Source: Nostoc sp. UHCC 0870 (GTDB lineage: Bacteria; Cyanobacteriota; Cyanobacteriia; Cyanobacteriales; Nostocaceae). From it: DNA of 64,000 nucleotides. The notes beneath the pieces were generated by a model, which had not been told where the DNA came from, made no database searches, and worked only from the letters and a program-made list of their open reading frames with translations. Location of the stretch: positions 2,791,501 through 2,855,500 of the forward strand of contig NZ_CP091913.1 of NCBI RefSeq assembly GCF_022063185.1. Reading direction: 5' to 3'. Below, one piece after another: positions 26,365 through 35,415 of this stretch (position 1 is its first letter; every line of letters starts with the position of its first letter). Position numbers and translations under genes: made by a program.

Positions 26365-26594
26365 CTCAGTTACCATCAAGTTAAATTTTTGCCAAAATTA
26401 CGTAAAAAAAGATAGTTGCAATCACCTCAATTTATTTAGAGGTTATCCTGATTCTTTTTCTACTTCTTGCTTTTATCTAAACGCTGGAATTTAACTTATT
26501 TTTGGGTGATGAGTTTAAGCAAAATTTAATTTCAGGTAAAAAGATACTAATTGATTAAATATTAAATTATATTAAATATTTTCAACTAATTTTT

Positions 26595-26624
26595 ATTAAC
26601 CCCTAGATAACTCTATCTTTACTT
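26595..26624 (+). promoter_or_regulatory. Possible Pho box upstream of phoD
   Basis: Three 8-base blocks at 11-base spacing, ATTAACCC-CTA-GATAACTC-TAT-CTTTACTT, resemble the cyanobacterial Pho box (repeats of CTTAACCT separated by 3). Matches are 6, 4 and 6 of 8. It lies 69 bases upstream of a phosphatase start, where such a site is expected. Confidence 0.4.
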
Positions 26625-26692
26625 ATTGTCATCAGAGCATATGGTAAACACTTATCCTGTAGGACTTTTGCAGGATATTTCTATTAATTAGT

Positions 26693-28294
26693 ATGGAATC
26701 TAATCATTCATTAAAGCTAAATCGCCGTCGATTTTTGCTCAATTCAGCAGTAACAGCCGGTGGAATTATTACCACAAACCTTGTATCAAAATCACAAGTT
26801 TTTGCTCAAGCACCTGCAATTATTACCTCAGATAGAATGCGTCCTGCTGTACCTTATGGCATAGCTAGCGGAGACATCACGAATAATAATGTGGTGATTT
26901 GGAGTAAGAGCGATCGCGCGTCCAGAATGATTGTAGAATATTCCACTAGCCCATCTTTTAGTAATGTGCAGCGTGTTTTAGGGCCACAAGCTTTAGCAGA
27001 TAGCGACTTTACAGCCAGATTAAATCTCAGAAATCTCCCTCCCAATCAACAAATATTTTATCGGGTGCTGTTCCAAGATTTAAATCAAGATACCTACAGC
27101 GAACCTGTCAATGGAATTTTTCATACTCCCGCTATCACTGGACGAGATATCTGCTTTGTTTGGGGTGGAGACACCGCCGGTCAAGGATGGGGTATAAATC
27201 CCGAATTTGGTGGGATGAAAATTTACGAAACCATGCGCCAAATGCAACCTGACTTTTTCGTTCATTGTGGCGATACTATTTACGCTGATAACCCCATTGT
27301 TGCAGAAAGAACTCTTGATGATGGCACAATCTGGCGCAACATTACCACAGAAGAAAAATCGAAAGTTTCAGAAACACTCAAAGAATTTCGTGGTAATTAT
27401 CAATACAACTTACTAGATGAGAACGTGAAGCGTTTTAATGCTGAAGTCCCCATGCTGGCGCAGTGGGATGACCACGAAGTTACAAATAATTGGTATCCTG
27501 GGGAATTTCTTCTTAGTGATAACCGTTATACAGTCAAGGATGTGAACTTGTTGGCACAACGAGCAAGACAAGCATTCTTAGAATATATGCCCATTGGCTA
27601 TACAACCAATAATACCGACCAAGCCAGAATTTATCGTTCTTTCAACTATAGCCCGTTGTTAGATATTTTCATGCTTGATGAGCGCACCTACAGAGGGCGA
27701 AATACCCCCAATAATCAGCCAGTTCCCAGTAAAGATACTGTTATGCTGGGTAGTAAACAAATCCAATGGATAAAACGTCAATTGCTGACATCCAAAGCTA
27801 CATGGAAAGTAATTTCCAGCGATATGCCTCTAGGATTAATAGTTCGAGATGGTAGCACAGACTTTGAAGCTTGGGCTAACGCAGATAATGGCGTACCATT
27901 AGGTAGAGAATTAGAAATAGCCGATTTACTCCGATTTATTAAACAGAGAAATATCAAAAACGTTGTGTGGATAACTGCTGATGTCCATTACGCAGCCGCC
28001 CACTATTATGACCCCAACAAAGCCCAGTTTCAAGACTTCAAACCTTTCTGGGAGTTTGTCGCCGGGCCTCTCAACGCTGGGACATTTGGGCCAAACACAC
28101 TAGAAAATACTTTTGGGCCACAGTTGATATTCCAAAGCTTACCTCCCGGTACAAGAGCAAATCGACCTCCAAGTGAAGGTTTGCAATTCTTTGGTGCAGT
28201 CAAAATCAATGATTCTACAAAAGTTATGACTGTATCACTACGTAACTTGGTAGGAGAAACTGTTTATAGTGTAGATTTGCCCCCAGAAGCGTAG
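26693..28294 (+). CDS. phoD: PhoD-type alkaline phosphatase, Tat-exported
   Basis: The 533-residue protein begins with a twin-arginine signal (LNRRRFLLNSAVTAGG), so it is exported folded. PhoD marks: YGIASGDI, VIWSKSD, the metal-site VHCGDTIYAD, AQWDDHEVTNNWYP, SSDMPLGL and TADVHYAAAHYY. PhoD hydrolyses phosphate mono- and diesters using Ca2+/Fe3+ and is normally induced in phosphate starvation, consistent with the upstream Pho-box-like site. Ends before hairpin 28307-28334. Confidence 0.92.
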   Translation: MESNHSLKLNRRRFLLNSAVTAGGIITTNLVSKSQVFAQAPAIITSDRMRPAVPYGIASGDITNNNVVIWSKSDRASRMIVEYSTSPSFSNVQRVLGPQALADSDFTARLNLRNLPPNQQIFYRVLFQDLNQDTYSEPVNGIFHTPAITGRDICFVWGGDTAGQGWGINPEFGGMKIYETMRQMQPDFFVHCGDTIYADNPIVAERTLDDGTIWRNITTEEKSKVSETLKEFRGNYQYNLLDENVKRFNAEVPMLAQWDDHEVTNNWYPGEFLLSDNRYTVKDVNLLAQRARQAFLEYMPIGYTTNNTDQARIYRSFNYSPLLDIFMLDERTYRGRNTPNNQPVPSKDTVMLGSKQIQWIKRQLLTSKATWKVISSDMPLGLIVRDGSTDFEAWANADNGVPLGRELEIADLLRFIKQRNIKNVVWITADVHYAAAHYYDPNKAQFQDFKPFWEFVAGPLNAGTFGPNTLENTFGPQLIFQSLPPGTRANRPPSEGLQFFGAVKINDSTKVMTVSLRNLVGETVYSVDLPPEA

Positions 28295-28306
28295 TTAAAG
28301 CAACGC

Positions 28307-28334
28307 GTAACGCACTGCATTTGTGGTGCGTTAC
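28307..28334 (+). terminator. Hairpin after phoD
   Basis: GTAACGCAC...GTGCGTTAC forms a perfect 9-bp stem 12 bases after the phoD stop. No long T-run follows, so it may also be a repeat palindrome. Confidence 0.55.
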
Positions 28335-28421
28335 AGCTAATTTTTACTGTCGCCAATGCTCAAATTCTGATATAGCTGTAAGAGGATGTTTGAAAAGTCT
28401 TGATTGATGTATCAAATATTT

Positions 28422-28511
28422 TTTACCCCTCCCTAACCCTCCCCTTATAAAGGGGAGGGAACTAGATTTTTCTTGTTTCCCACCTTTACAAGGGGGGATT
28501 AAGGGGGGTAA
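28422..28511. repeat. Interspersed CCCTCCCTAACCCTCC / AAGGGGGGATTAAGGGGGG repeat, left copy
   Basis: A near-palindromic element of about 90 bp: a C-rich left arm starting TACCCCTCCCTAACCCTCC, a small AAGGGGAGGG hairpin, and a G-rich right arm ending AAGGGGGGTA. It lies 66 bp past the 3' end of the CHAT operon. Further copies lie at 34738-34992 and 35403-35429. Confidence 0.85.
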
Positions 28512-28577
28512 AAATGTAATTAAAATCACAGCGAACCACTTTTCAAACACGCTCTAACACGCCCTACTTAATATTTA

Positions 28578-29966
28578 CTACCTGCGTTTAGTTATCAGCC
28601 AACCCAAGGCGATGAAAAATAAGGTTGCTAAAATACTCAACAATAAAGATGCGTAAAAGGGATGGGGTTGGTTATCAGGAGAGATGGCGGCTAGGGGTTG
28701 GCTAATTTTGTCGATGTGTTGGACGACTACACCGGAGACAATTGCACCCCCACCGAAGCCTATACCTAGTATTTGAATGGTGCTTTCTAGAGTGCGATCG
28801 CTCTCTGCCTGTTGTGTTTCTACTATACCTCGGATTGTATCCACCAATTGCCCAAATAATTCTTGACCTGGAGTAAGATAATTAATATCTGTCTCAATTT
28901 GCTTCTGCCATTTCTGACATTCTTTGTCCAAAAAATCTTGCCAGGATTGGGGACTTTTTCCGTTACCAATGGCTTGAATTTTATCTAAGCAAATTTTGTA
29001 ATTAGTAATATTAGTAGTAATTGCGGTATGGTGCGTTTGTAAATCTTGCAAGCATCTGGTGTAATCAAAGCTTTTTTGGGGAATTTTTGCCATTAAGCTT
29101 TTGAAGTCAGATAATTTTGTTGAATTTGCAGATATCAAACTGTTAAACTCTTGGATTTTATTTTCTAAATCGCTGTAAATTTCTCTCGCTTCTTTATAGC
29201 GTTGACGCGCTAGTTGATAAATATAAAGTATTTTATGATAACTCCAAAATAATCTTAATAACCAATCATAGGCTGTTGCTGCTAATGTTATTGTTGGTGA
29301 CTGGTTATTATTGATGACGATTAAAATCTGACACTGTTTAGCAGGGTTATCTGGTTCGTTGGGATCTAATGCTTGGTATTCAAATAAAAGACTATCAAAT
29401 AGTTCTCCTGTTTTAATCAGCACAGGATTTAAGTTTGTTCCTGCTACTAATGCTATGGCAAATCCTTTCGCTATGGTATCACAATCTACGGTGGTATCTA
29501 CTTCGCCGTAAATCCATAATGTCTGCCCTAATGATGGTTGAATGTTAGCAGGTAATAAAGATTTTGGTTGAAAATGTTGCAGTTGGGGGATATTTATTTC
29601 AGTGGTTGATAATTCTGGAGTTAATGTTAAATCAACTGCGTAGGTATCATTTAGCAAAAATGGCTGAAGATTAGCATTAATTTTAAAGCCGTCTGGTGTG
29701 GGGAGATTACCTAAATCTAAATCTTGGCCAGAAATACTTAACCATTCAGTTTTGATTGCTGCTTCTTGCTGGGGTTTGTATATACCATTGTCATAGGAAA
29801 CTAATTGTGAACGCAAATCTTTCAAGCTATTAAAGGGAAGTGAATTTACACCAACTTTCACCAGATTTTCCCATAACAGATTAGCATCTGTCACAACTTC
29901 ACCTGGAAGATTGGTGAGGGTGTGGCGGAGATGAAAGGCGTAGAGGCTGAGGCTGAAATTCTTCAC
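28578..29966 (-). CDS. Two-helix membrane protein of the CHAT operon (CATRA-like / effector candidate)
   Basis: The 462-residue protein has a globular N-terminal half (SLYAFHLRHTLTNLPGEV, ending near residue 240), a coiled-coil middle (about 245-375: RQRYKEAREIYSDLENKIQEF and later) and two C-terminal helices (about 395-415 and 438-459) ending in KRR. This resembles CorA-like two-helix effectors of conflict systems. The N-terminal part recalls the caspase-and-TPR-associated (CATRA) family by memory only. Its ATG overlaps the stop of the 126-aa gene by 4 bases, so translation is coupled. Likely the membrane-acting output of the system; inferred from topology. Confidence 0.65.
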   Translation of the reverse strand: MKNFSLSLYAFHLRHTLTNLPGEVVTDANLLWENLVKVGVNSLPFNSLKDLRSQLVSYDNGIYKPQQEAAIKTEWLSISGQDLDLGNLPTPDGFKINANLQPFLLNDTYAVDLTLTPELSTTEINIPQLQHFQPKSLLPANIQPSLGQTLWIYGEVDTTVDCDTIAKGFAIALVAGTNLNPVLIKTGELFDSLLFEYQALDPNEPDNPAKQCQILIVINNNQSPTITLAATAYDWLLRLFWSYHKILYIYQLARQRYKEAREIYSDLENKIQEFNSLISANSTKLSDFKSLMAKIPQKSFDYTRCLQDLQTHHTAITTNITNYKICLDKIQAIGNGKSPQSWQDFLDKECQKWQKQIETDINYLTPGQELFGQLVDTIRGIVETQQAESDRTLESTIQILGIGFGGGAIVSGVVVQHIDKISQPLAAISPDNQPHPFYASLLLSILATLFFIALGWLITKRR

Positions 29967-30343
29967 GGTGTTGGCTGGGATTTTTGCTTGTCAGATAAAG
30001 GCGCGTTGTTTTTAATGGCGTTGTCTAATAATTCCTTTGATGATGGGCTGGATTCACCGCGTTTAGTTGGTGATGTAGTACCACCTAAGCCTAGATTTAT
30101 ACCTAAATTCATCTGAGATTCAGGACTGATTGATCTGAGGTTTTGTCTGTATGCTGCTAAAAGTTGACTGCGCGATGGGTTTCGCAACCAATTGTCTAGT
30201 ATTCCTGAGATTTCGGTATCGTCATTTTCTGGTAAATTACTCCATAGTTGCAGTAATTCATCCCAGTCTGTTGGAGAAATTAAATTGGCTGGCGACTTAA
30301 GGATTTGAATAAAAGCTTGGATGCTATTTTGATCAACTGACAT
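29963..30343 (-). CDS. Small acidic protein between the CHAT protease and the membrane protein
   Basis: The 126-residue protein has an alpha-helical N-terminal 75 residues (IQAFIQILKSPANLISPTDWDEL, LDNWLRNPSRSQLLAAYRQNL) and a disordered Ser/Thr/Pro-rich C-terminal tail. It sits 3 bp after the CHAT gene and overlaps the next start by ATGA. Position and size recall the CATRA-associated small proteins (CATASP) found beside CHAT-TPR genes, but this is recollection, not a search result. It could be an adaptor or a substrate; the flexible tail would be an accessible cleavage region. Confidence 0.6.
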   Translation of the reverse strand: MSVDQNSIQAFIQILKSPANLISPTDWDELLQLWSNLPENDDTEISGILDNWLRNPSRSQLLAAYRQNLRSISPESQMNLGINLGLGGTTSPTKRGESSPSSKELLDNAIKNNAPLSDKQKSQPTP

Positions 30344-30346
30344 TTG

Positions 30347-33300
30347 TTAAACTCCTTTACCTGTGATATAAAAAGCAGCCCAATAAAAAGGTGATTTAAA
30401 AGGTTTGGTAGATTCTCCTTGGTCTTTGGCAATTTGAGTAAAGTATTTATCTAGTTCTACCTGCCAGGCTATACTTAATGACGAGTTACTCAGCCAATCT
30501 TGAAAGCCTTTGATTGTTGTATCTCTTAACCAGCGTTGTGCTGTATTTAAAGCTAATACAATATTACTTTGTTGCTGCAATTCTTCGTAAAATTTAATCA
30601 TCAGTAAAGCTGTGGCTGTAGCACTGACAGTCCACTGGCTACTGACTACATTGGTGCTACCAGCTAACAAGAAGCCACTGGGTAAACCAATGTATTCATC
30701 ACTAGTGCTGGTGGAATCGGTAACACCAGTTTCGCAAGCTGAGAGTGTGACTAGGCGACAGTTTGTTAATTTGAAGTGAGTAATGATATCTGTTAAAGTT
30801 AGGTTGTCGTCAGCCAATTGTAAGCCGGAGTCTTGGGGAGAATTAGGGTCAAAGTAACCGTGACAGAAGAAAAAGATACAGTTAGCTTTAAGTAATTCTG
30901 GATTTAATCTGACATGATGATTTTCATCAATATTGATAATTGCTGATTTTTTGGCTTGGTCTTGCTTCAGAATATCAGTATGAGCAAAGTTTTTCTTGAT
31001 GGCTGTGACTGCACCTAAATCTTTTTCGTAGTCTTGATATAAATCTGGTGTGGGGTTTTGGATGGCGAATAAAGATTGAAAGTCAGGACATTGACGCAGT
31101 TGCACTTGTTGTAAGATTTGACAACTAGGTGCATAACTGACACCGTTGGGGAATAAGTCAATTAAGTATGATGATTTGACGGGTAAAGCGTGGAGAGGTA
31201 ACAGGTGTAAAAATAAATGGGGAATGAGAATTAATCTTTTACATTCTTCGGGTATTTGGGCTAATATTTCTTCAATGTGTAGAATTTCTGCTAAGTTTTT
31301 TAGGCGTGTTTCTAGCTGATTCTGCCATTGGCTTTTATTTGGATCTTCTGGGTTGTAATAATCTTCTAGATATTCATTATTCCAGTTATAAAGCGCATCT
31401 AATTCTGTTGGTTGTGATTGCCAAGATATTAATTTTTGTCCGTTAGGTTTGATAATAAAAGTGAGAATTTTATCTGTAACAATGTACCATTCAATAATTG
31501 CAGTGTTGTCAGCCAAGGTATTTTGAAATTGGTCAAATTTAAAGCCAGAGCCTACAGGTAAATGGCTATCTTGTAATGCTTGGCGTTGTTGTCGCCATTG
31601 TTGGATATCTTGAGCTAAGGCTGTAGGATTTTCGACTTTACTATTTTGCAGTTGATACTGACTAATGGCTATTTTGTCGTTGATTTCTTCTAATTGGGTA
31701 GCTAATTCTGGCGGGAAAATAGTTTTAAGGTCGCTGTTGAGGATCAGCTCTACTAAGTTGCGGGTTTTGCTGCGTTCGATATATTCTAGTGCTGCGGTGT
31801 CTCTACCACTGGCTAGACACACTTCTACCATCCGTCGATAAAGTTGATTCCATTCTGCGGCTTGTTTACGCTTCCCTTCTTCCCCAGAATTACTTTCACC
31901 GCGCAAAGTTTCAACTGTTTCTATTGCTTGGGTGAAAGTATTGTACGCTAAATCAAATCGTTCTGCTTCTTGGTAGAGTATGCCGAGATTTAACAAAGTT
32001 TCTGCATTATTTTGGGGAAAATCAGTGCGGGTTCTGACTTCCAGAGCAGCAGAAAAAGCGGCGATCGCATTTTCCAGATTCTCCCCTCTGTTTCCTAATA
32101 TTCTGTCACCGTAAGCAGCCGCCAGATTATTTTGCGTCGTTGCCCATTTTTCAGGAAAATCAGTGCGGGTATAAACTTCCAGAGCAGCAGAATAAGCGGC
32201 GATCGCATTTTCCAGATTCTCCCCTCTGTTTCCTAATATTCTGTCACCGTAAGCAGCCGCCAGATTATTTTGCGTCGTTGCCCATTTTTCAGGAAAATCA
32301 GTGCGGGTTCTGACTTCCAGAGCCGCAGAATAAGCAGCGATCGCATTTTCCAGATTCTCCCCTCTGTTTCCTAATATTCTGTATAAGTAAGCATTCCCCA
32401 GATTATTTTGCGTCGTTGCCCAATCTACAGGAAAATCAGTGCGGGTTCTGACTTCCAGAGCAGCAGAATAAGCGGCGATCGCATTTTCCAGATTCTCCCC
32501 TCTGTTTCCTAATATTCTGTATAAGTAAGCAGCCGCCAGATTATTTTGCGTCGTTGCCCAATCTACAGGAAAATCAGTGCGGGTTCTGACTTCCAGAGCA
32601 GCAGAATAAGCGGCGATCGCATTTTCCAGATTCTCCCCTCTGTTTCCTAATATTTTGTCAGAGTAAGCAATCGCCAGATTATTTTGCGTCGTTGCCCATT
32701 TTTCAGGAAAATCAGTGCGGGTTCTGACTTCCAGAGCAGCAGAATAAGCGGCGATCGCATTTTCCAGATTCTCCCCTCTGTTTCCTAATATTTTGTCAGA
32801 GTAAGCAATCGCCAGATTATTTTGCGTCGTTGCCCATTTTTCAGGAAAATCAGTGCGGGTTCTGACTTCCAGAGCAGCAGAATAAGCGGCGATCGCATTT
32901 TCCAGATTCTCCCCTCTGTTTCCTAATATTTTGTCAGAGTAAGCATTCCCCAGATTATTTTGCGTCGTTGCCCAATCTACAGGAAAATCAGTGCGGGTTC
33001 TGACTTCCAGAGCAGCAGAATAAGCGGCGATCGCATTTTCCAGATTCTCCCCTCTGTTTCCTAATATTTTGTATAAGTAAGCATTCCCCAGATTATTTTG
33101 CGTCATTGCCCAATCTACAGGAAAATCAGTGCGGGTATAAACTTCCAGAGCAGCAGAATAAGCAGCGATCGCATTTTCCAGATTCTCCCCTCTGTTTCCT
33201 AATATTCTGTATAAGTAAGCATTCCCCAGATTATTTTGCGTCGTTGCCCAATCTACAGGAAAATCAGTGCGGGTTCTGACTTCCAGAGCCGCAGAATAAG

Positions 33301-34645
33301 CAGCGATCGCATTTTCCAGATTCTCCCCTCTGTTTCCTAATATTCTGTATAAGTAAGCATTCCCCAGATTATTTTGCGTCGTTGCCCAATCTACAGGAAA
33401 ATCAGTGCGGGTTCTGACTTCCAGAGCCGCAGAATAAGCAGCGATCGCATTTTCCAGATTCTCCCCTCTGTTTCCTAATATTCTGTATAAGTAAGCATTC
33501 CCCAGATTATTTTGCGTCATTGCCCAATCTACAGGAAAATCAGTGCGGGTATAAACTTCCAGAGCAGCAGAATAAGCGGCGATCGCATTTTCCAGATTCT
33601 CCCCTCTGTTTCCTAATATTCTGTCACCGTAAGCAGCCGCCAGATTATTTTGCGTCGTTGCCCATTTTTCAGGAAAATCAGTGCGGGTATAAACTTCCAG
33701 AGCAGCAGAATAAGCGGCGATCGCATTTTCCAGATTCTCCCCTCTGTTTCCTAATATTCTGTCACCGTAAGCAGCCGCCAGATTATTTTGCGTCGTTGCC
33801 CATTTTTCAGGAAAATCAGTGCGGGTATAAACTTCCAGAGCAGCAGAATAAGCGGCGATCGCATTTTCCAGATTCTCCCCTCTGTTTCCTAATATTCTGT
33901 ATAAGTAAGCATTCCCCAGATTATTTTGCGTCGTTGCCCAATCTACAGGAAAATCAGTGCGGGTTCTGACTTCCAGAGCAGCAGAATAAGCGGCGATCGC
34001 ATTTTCCAGATTCTCCCCTCTGTTTCCTAATATTTTGTCAGAGTAAGCAATCGCCAGATTATTTTGCGTCATTGCCCAATCTACAGGAAAGGTAGTGCGG
34101 GTATATACAGTAAGCGTAATTTCGTAACCAGTAATAGCAATTTCCATATTATTGGCTTTGCTACCCAAGGGAAAATCGCTAATCAGATTACTAAAGTTAC
34201 AAATCACATTAGCGATGGATGTCGCTGTATCTGGTTCTGCTTCTGCTAAGGTAGTTGTTGCCCAACGGCGCAGTAATTCTGCAAAGATACGATCCAGTTT
34301 ATGGGTATTTGCTGCCAGCAACGGGTAAATTACTTGAGGATTGCCGTTACTTTCTGCTGTTGCTCGCAATACTTCTAATATAAATTGCCTGTAAATCTCT
34401 ATATCTGCTTCAGTGATGGGGGGAGTTTCTGGTGTGGTGAGATATGTTGCTAAGTTTCTCAACCAATTAGCTCTATTTTCTTCTCCCTGCTGGGCGAAAT
34501 TATCTGCGACTGCTGTCAACACCTGCACAAAGTCAGCATCTAGCAATTCTGTATTCGCTGCTAATATCTCTGGTTCTTCCCCACTGGGGCAATCTAGCAG
34601 CTTTTCAATTAGCTGATAATAAGCTTGTAAACGCTGTTCGTTCAT
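30347..34645 (-). CDS. Giant TPR-CHAT caspase-like protease
   Basis: The 1432-residue protein has three parts. Residues 1-160 hold two related helical modules (QAYYQLIEKLLDCPSGEE and IEIYRQFILEVLRATAES). Residues about 190-920 are a TPR array of 46-residue units starting NRGENLENAIAAYSAALEV, with a less regular TPR to about 990. A helical linker leads to a C-terminal CHAT (caspase HetF-associated) domain with catalytic His1262 in FFCHGYFDP and Cys1304 in LSACETG, then LAGSTNVVSSQW. CHAT proteins cut specific targets when the TPR region senses a partner; the operon genes downstream are obvious candidates. The start ATG 34645 is the first of the operon. Confidence 0.92.
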   Translation of the reverse strand: MNEQRLQAYYQLIEKLLDCPSGEEPEILAANTELLDADFVQVLTAVADNFAQQGEENRANWLRNLATYLTTPETPPITEADIEIYRQFILEVLRATAESNGNPQVIYPLLAANTHKLDRIFAELLRRWATTTLAEAEPDTATSIANVICNFSNLISDFPLGSKANNMEIAITGYEITLTVYTRTTFPVDWAMTQNNLAIAYSDKILGNRGENLENAIAAYSAALEVRTRTDFPVDWATTQNNLGNAYLYRILGNRGENLENAIAAYSAALEVYTRTDFPEKWATTQNNLAAAYGDRILGNRGENLENAIAAYSAALEVYTRTDFPEKWATTQNNLAAAYGDRILGNRGENLENAIAAYSAALEVYTRTDFPVDWAMTQNNLGNAYLYRILGNRGENLENAIAAYSAALEVRTRTDFPVDWATTQNNLGNAYLYRILGNRGENLENAIAAYSAALEVRTRTDFPVDWATTQNNLGNAYLYRILGNRGENLENAIAAYSAALEVYTRTDFPVDWAMTQNNLGNAYLYKILGNRGENLENAIAAYSAALEVRTRTDFPVDWATTQNNLGNAYSDKILGNRGENLENAIAAYSAALEVRTRTDFPEKWATTQNNLAIAYSDKILGNRGENLENAIAAYSAALEVRTRTDFPEKWATTQNNLAIAYSDKILGNRGENLENAIAAYSAALEVRTRTDFPVDWATTQNNLAAAYLYRILGNRGENLENAIAAYSAALEVRTRTDFPVDWATTQNNLGNAYLYRILGNRGENLENAIAAYSAALEVRTRTDFPEKWATTQNNLAAAYGDRILGNRGENLENAIAAYSAALEVYTRTDFPEKWATTQNNLAAAYGDRILGNRGENLENAIAAFSAALEVRTRTDFPQNNAETLLNLGILYQEAERFDLAYNTFTQAIETVETLRGESNSGEEGKRKQAAEWNQLYRRMVEVCLASGRDTAALEYIERSKTRNLVELILNSDLKTIFPPELATQLEEINDKIAISQYQLQNSKVENPTALAQDIQQWRQQRQALQDSHLPVGSGFKFDQFQNTLADNTAIIEWYIVTDKILTFIIKPNGQKLISWQSQPTELDALYNWNNEYLEDYYNPEDPNKSQWQNQLETRLKNLAEILHIEEILAQIPEECKRLILIPHLFLHLLPLHALPVKSSYLIDLFPNGVSYAPSCQILQQVQLRQCPDFQSLFAIQNPTPDLYQDYEKDLGAVTAIKKNFAHTDILKQDQAKKSAIINIDENHHVRLNPELLKANCIFFFCHGYFDPNSPQDSGLQLADDNLTLTDIITHFKLTNCRLVTLSACETGVTDSTSTSDEYIGLPSGFLLAGSTNVVSSQWTVSATATALLMIKFYEELQQQSNIVLALNTAQRWLRDTTIKGFQDWLSNSSLSIAWQVELDKYFTQIAKDQGESTKPFKSPFYWAAFYITGKGV
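32040..34110. repeat. 138-bp exact-period tandem repeat inside the CHAT gene
   Basis: The block beginning ATTTTCCAGATTCTCCCC on the plus strand occurs 15 times at exact 138-base steps from 32071 to 34003. Units are nearly identical at DNA level and each contains one HIP1 octamer GCGATCGC. Differences cluster at codons 20, 27-28, 31, 37-38 and 41-43 of the 46-codon unit. Confidence 0.97.
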
Positions 34646-34737
34646 GAGTAGGTGTAGTGAGACGCATCTTGATCAGGCTTCAACAGTATTATCCGCAATT
34701 TCTGAAAATTTGGGGGGTAAAAGTTTTAGATGCTGTT

Positions 34738-34992
34738 TACCCCTCCCTCACCCTCCGCGTTTGTATCGGCTAGGGTGTACACACCAGTTATCGAATCACT
34801 ATCAGTCCTCTGTTTACCCCACCCTAACCCTCCCCTTGGAAAGGGGAGGGAACTAGATTTTCCGGTTTCCCCCCTTTCCAAGGGGGGATTAAGGGGGGTA
34901 ATTTGACTTGTGTGTACACCGTAGCCTTGGAAAGGGGAGGTAACTGAATTTTCTGGTTTCCCCCCTTTCCAAGGGGGGATTAAGGGGGGTAA
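34738..34992. repeat. Nested copies of the C-rich/G-rich interspersed repeat
   Basis: A broken left arm (34738-34757), a full copy (34815-34900) and a partial third copy (34926-34992) of the element also seen at 28422. GGTGTACACAC (34773-34783) and GTGTGTACACC (34910-34920) flank the full copy in inverse orientation, as if one element had inserted in another. This fills the 389-bp gap upstream of the CHAT operon. Confidence 0.8.
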
Positions 34993-35034
34993 CCCTGGGA
35001 ATAATAAGCACAGTCCAGGAATATAAAAATATTG

Positions 35035-35415
35035 ATGACGAAGCTGTATAACCAAACCTCAGAAAAGCAAAAACGGCAAACTCTCAGAAACAATATGCCC
35101 CCATGTGAAAAAATAGTTTGGGCAAAGCTGAGAAGTCAACAAATTGAAAGTTGTAAATTTCGCAGACAATACAGTATTGACAGATTTGTAGTTGATTTTT
35201 ATTCTTCAGAATTGCGACTTGCCATAGAAATTGATGGTGATAGTCACTATCAAGATGGAGTCCCAGAATATGATCGCGATCGCCAAGCTTTTTTGGAATC
35301 AAAAGGTACGAGTATTTTGAGGTTTAAGAATCAGGAAGTTTATCAAGATATTGATGGTGTGGTGGATAAAATTAGGGAAGTTATTTGTATGTTGAGGAAA
35401 GTTACCCCACTCTAA
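35035..35415 (+). CDS. DUF559 endonuclease-domain protein
   Basis: The 126-residue protein has the DUF559 pattern related to very-short-patch-repair nucleases: MPPCEKIVWAKLRSQQIESCKFRRQYSI, RFVVDFYSSELRLAIEIDGDSHY, YDRDRQAFLESKGTSILRF and a C-terminal helix. The putative PD-(D/E)xK centre is D...EIDG. Substrate unknown. ATG 35035 is preferred over the in-frame TTG three bases earlier. The last residues and the stop codon are encoded by a fragment of the interspersed repeat (35403-35429), so the native C-terminus may have been altered. Confidence 0.8.
   Translation: MTKLYNQTSEKQKRQTLRNNMPPCEKIVWAKLRSQQIESCKFRRQYSIDRFVVDFYSSELRLAIEIDGDSHYQDGVPEYDRDRQAFLESKGTSILRFKNQEVYQDIDGVVDKIREVICMLRKVTPL

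Noticed and set aside
33520..33969. 149-codon open frame on the plus strand opposite the TPR repeats
   Set aside because: It is antisense to a strongly supported gene; its repeats are just the complement of the 138-bp units, and it lacks a ribosome site.
32040..34110. 138-bp repeats as a CRISPR or satellite
   Set aside because: The period is exactly 46 codons and the frame is open through a TPR-CHAT protein.
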